A stretch of 64,000 nucleotides of DNA from Ciborinia camelliae (taxonomy: Eukaryota > Ascomycota > Leotiomycetes > Helotiales > Sclerotiniaceae): the NCBI GenBank assembly GCA_025890175.1, contig JANPYM010000009.1, positions 589,028-653,027 on the forward strand. The letters are read 5' to 3'. How positions within the stretch are numbered: the first letter of the stretch is position 1; each line of letters opens with the position of its first letter. Both the position numbers and the translations under genes were made by a program. Shown here one piece after another: positions 60,628-64,000 of this stretch. A model generated the notes under the pieces. It was given only the letters and a program-made list of their open reading frames with translations. It did not search any database and was not told where the DNA came from.

Positions 60628-62305
60628 GGGTTGTGCAAATAGAGGGGAAGAAGTCCTTTCGTCGACTCTATCCCTCATCATCCCAAAGCAGTTCTAGAAG
60701 TCAAAGTCCGCTTGCGGAAGATCGTTTGTTCTGCCGTGACAGATATTTTACGCTCAGTAAATAGAAAGTCATCTGAGGGATGGTCACCATATATCGCGAG
60801 TTCCGGGCATTAAGGGATCTGACGTGATATGGAAAGTTGGAGGGATCTTGACAGTGGATCAACGCATGGCTTAGTCGTATGGAGAACGGCTGTCATATAC
60901 TATATGTCCAGTCCTACCGATTTTTGGAGATGGTACCTGTGGAAGAAGTCCGCAAGCTAGCTCTGATGGTTACCGGTCTTGACTTGCTCGCAGCCGTGAT
61001 CACACACTTATCTATATAGCAATACATAATGCATGACGAATGATGTTGATGAAATCATTTCAGATGACTACCATCAATAGCCTGATGTCTACCTACTTAT
61101 CTACGAGGTAGCACCTTTATTAGTAGTTCCACCCCATTCCGACCTTCTTTAGCCGATAGCTACCGAAGTGCTGTGTTGATAATATCAACTAACCATGGAA
61201 AGTTAATATAATACTACCACTACTGTAGGTACTCAACCGGTACTTTTCTTGATTTCTTCATTTTGGAGTGGCTGGTGTAGATTCCCTGTCACCCCATTCC
61301 ACGTCTACAGGTCTGTGAAACGCCCAGGTGTTCCTCGTGTTCCCCTTATCGAAAATGGAATAATAATGATATTACTCTATCATACTGATATTACTGCGGG
61401 GCTCATCCAATCTAGCTACCCTGCTGCAATGCATTCTTCCCTTTCCTTTCAATTTAATAAATGATACGTCAAGTGGGGGAATATTGGATGTTTCTTTGTT
61501 TGAAACTAAACAACCATCGTGATAGATTTCCTTTCTTGATATACCTAGTAGCGGCTGAGATAGGTATTCAATATTACATTCATATATATACTGTGCGGAG
61601 TGCTGTAAGTAGGTATTAAATTACCTATAGGTAGGTAGGTAGTTTTGAGCCATCTTACCTTCCCTAGGTATGATAAGAATGTAAAGAAGGAAGTGATACT
61701 GTTGTAGTTACTATATGTATTAGATAGATATAGCTATAGAGCTGTAAAATGTGGATCCACGTTTAGCGAATTACCTGACCTCTCTATTTTGGGGGTCCCC
61801 AAAACATGAAATTATTACCGGTAGATATTGATAGCTGGGTGCTGAGTGCTTGGAGACTTTACCAATCAAGAAGTGATTTGCGCGGCTGCGCCAAACTAAA
61901 AGCCAATTTTCAAGCCCTTGAATAATAATAAAGTCCTAAAGTCCCTGTCTAAGATCATTTATTCTATACCTATTCTGTGACGCCCTTGGTTGGTTGGTTC
62001 TAAACTCTTCTTGTGTTATACCCGTATCCCGTATCTTGATTTCTCCATATATATATACCTTATATATAGGTATCTCACAACCCCGCCTTCTCACAATTCA
62101 CCCCTTCCCCAGACCAGACAAGACAAAACCAGACCATCCATCTTTTTCGGCTGCAACTTTGCAGGTGGATTCTTCCGTTCGATTTTATAATCGACAGAAG
62201 ACTCATGGACGATCATTGGCGTCTGCCCTTATCGCGATCGCGTTGAGGACTCTGGTTGATTGACCACTGTCTTCCAGCGCCCGCTTCAAACAATAACTTG
62301 CCATT
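60628..62305. other. 1.7-kb spacer upstream of the carrier gene
   Basis: No gene is supported; frames at 61249-61464 and 61990-62263 lack motifs. It contains TAGGTAGG and CCTAGGTA motifs (about 61630-61675), a short GGGGGTCCCCAAAA palindromic tract near 61790 and an A/C-rich leader before the carrier start. Confidence 0.5.
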
Positions 62306-63631
62306 ATGCCTGTTAAGCCTGGTCAACCTGATGTGATCAATCAACAACAGTTACTGCTTTACCCTCAAGAAAGATCGAAGGCGCAGAAGAGATGGGTGAA
62401 ACGATATCGAACAGAAGTTGCTGCATCTGTCAGCAGCATCTGTTCTACTTTCTGCGCAGTAAGTTTTTGATGAAAATGTTCTCAAACTTCGCATTCGCTG
62501 ACTCGATTGCAGTTTCCATTGGATTCAGTGAAAACACGAATGCAAACTTACAAATACAATAACTTCACGGATTGCGTGCGGCATACATATCAAACGGAGA
62601 AATTAAGAGGCTTCTTTCGCGGAGTTGCTGCACCTTTAGCTTCAGTAACTCTGGTTCGAACAATATCTTTCTCGGTATATCAGCGGTCAAAGTACACATA
62701 CGCAGCTTGGTTCAAGAGAAATTTCGACATCGATCCATTGGTTCATGTTAACACATTTGGAACTTATCCTACCTTTTCAACTATTGCTTGTTTCGGAGCT
62801 GCTGGCGCCACGGCGGGATCGTTCATAACGCTTGTAGCTTGTGGGTGGAAAGGCTCAGTTCATTGGTTTTCTTCAGACTTCTAACAACCTTTAGGTCCCT
62901 TCGAATTGACAAAGCTCAGTGCTCAAGTATCGGTATTGATGGCTGCTAAACGACAGACAAGTATTTCCGATCCTGTGAGAAATTCGCCCATGCAGAACGC
63001 AACTGCAGCAAGCTACAAAGATAAGGGGACAATCAAAACTGCTATGAATATCATCAAGCATCGTGGGGTATCAGGACTCTATTCGGGATTCAATCTTCAT
63101 CTTCGTGAGTGGTTTGTCTGACTCGATGTTGCTATCATAGACTAATCTTGTCTCGTATAGTTCGGGATACATTAGGAACGGCCATTTACTTCATGACTTA
63201 CGAAAGTTGCAAACAACTCTTAACTACATATACAGGGGAACGAGGGTCAACAACAAGTCCCTTTGCTGTTGTTGTTGCTGGGGGTTTCTGCGGTATAGCA
63301 AGCTGGGCACTGATTGTGTGTAGAAACCCAAAATTTTGTGATCTTAACCAAGCAACTGACTCTTGATAGTACCCAATTGACTCCGCCAAAAGCATTTACC
63401 AACGAAATTGCCTGACCTGCTGCAAAGGCGAGACAGTTCAAAAAGCACCAAAGATTAAATTCCTCGATAAGAGAATGTACCGAGGCTTGGGTGTGTCCAT
63501 GGGTAGATCATGCGTCGTTAACTCAATATTCTTCTCGGCATTCGAATGTAAGTCAATTCTTTTGATTTTCGTACGTTCATAACTAACAATATATAGTTAT
63601 CAAGAAGAACATAAATGCACTTCCGGATTGA
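62306..63631 (+). CDS. Mitochondrial carrier family (SLC25) protein, substrate unknown
   Basis: Six exons (62306-62458, 62513-62840, 62895-63104, 63161-63315, 63370-63547, 63597-63631) give 352 aa with frame kept. The three carrier repeats show their signatures: FPLDSVKTRMQ in the first, CPFELTKLSAQ in the second (Asp replaced by Glu, as in many carriers) and YPIDSAKSIYQ in the third. Each is followed by a G-rich helix and an aromatic/basic motif (for example GFFRGVAAPLASVTLVRT, GLYSGFNLHLLRD and YRGLGVSMGRS). Unusual points are an N-terminal Lys/Arg-rich extension, a long loop in the second repeat and a Cys/Lys-rich insert after the third signature. Such carriers move metabolites over the inner mitochondrial membrane. 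Contact-site residues were not resolved well enough to predict the substrate. Confidence 0.9.
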
Positions 63632-64000
63632 TCTGGCGGTTTGAGTTGACATTTTTGTAAATATTATTTTGTATGGAACTTTGGTGATGCACGAGCATTA
63701 GGGAAATGGAGTTTTCAAAGGTGCATATGGCTAGGTTCATTCTGCATGGAATAAGGAGAATTATCTGAGTTTTTAAGTTTCATATGAAGGTACGATACTT
63801 GGAGTGGACGGAATTTGCCAAATAAATGGATGGCAATGGTAGGAGGTTGAATGAAGGTTATGCAGTTCCCTAGTTTATCTAATTATAGGTAGGTAATTGG
63901 CAATGAATCTAATAAATCTATCCTAAAACTTGTGAGTAGATGGAAGTTTTGGTCTTCCATCGCATTTTGAGGGTTTTTGTTAAACTTATTGATTAGTACA
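63632..64000. other. 3' flank of the carrier gene
   Basis: 369 bp to the window edge with no gene seen; probably 3' UTR and spacer. It includes a TAGGTAGGTA motif near 63885. Confidence 0.45.

Noticed and set aside
1..64000. tRNA genes, rRNA, CRISPR arrays or a secondary-metabolite cluster
   Set aside because: No convincing tRNA A/B box pair with cloverleaf, no rRNA segment, no regularly spaced repeats, and no PKS, NRPS, P450 or terpene cyclase motif was found by reading.

Overview
The window is nuclear DNA of a filamentous ascomycete. The genes are split by short GT-AG introns (about 47-100 nt, often with CTAAC/CTGAC-like branch sites), untranslated regions and spacers are long, and the gene set is fungal (Pho81/NUC-2, Rrn6, INO80 Ies4, a HET-domain protein, a Cue5-like adaptor). 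Protein style and the AT-rich block at the left edge fit a leotiomycete such as the Botrytis/Sclerotinia/Monilinia group. That placement is inference; no marker gene proves it.

Layout. 1-1640 is an extremely A+T-rich, gene-free block, like a RIP-degraded repeat, holding a roughly 95-bp GC-rich chain of hairpins. 1.7-25 kb is gene-poor: a membrane-anchored Ser/Thr-rich protein whose 5' end cannot be resolved, a glycogen-binding-domain protein (Rid1-like), an unrecognised 524-aa four-exon gene, a HET-domain gene and a metaxin-like SAM subunit, separated by spacers of 1.4-4.8 kb. 25.9-28.5 kb has an 84-aa protein gene followed by dense microsatellites and a 10-N assembly gap. 28.5-46 kb carries RanBPM/Gid1, Ies4, the Cue5-like gene and Pho81 with large spacers, plus a 360-bp MITE-like element with TA duplications at 35491-35850. 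46.4-60.6 kb is compact housekeeping DNA: a 213-aa membrane protein, Coa1, mitochondrial uL3m, Jlp2/CCDC25, a PITH protein, Rrn6, Spc25, Mzt1, a CHY/RING ubiquitin ligase and a small DUF1763/LYR-like protein, several in head-to-head pairs with short shared promoters. A mitochondrial carrier closes the window.

Functional themes. There is no single pathway cluster. Several neighbours are mitochondrial (metaxin, Coa1, uL3m, carrier, probably the LYR-like protein). Spc25 and Mzt1 are adjacent spindle/kinetochore genes. Gid1, the CHY/RING protein and Cue5 belong to ubiquitin and autophagy biology. Exon structures given here were rebuilt by hand from splice signals and frame continuity; in every complete model the exon lengths sum to a multiple of three.
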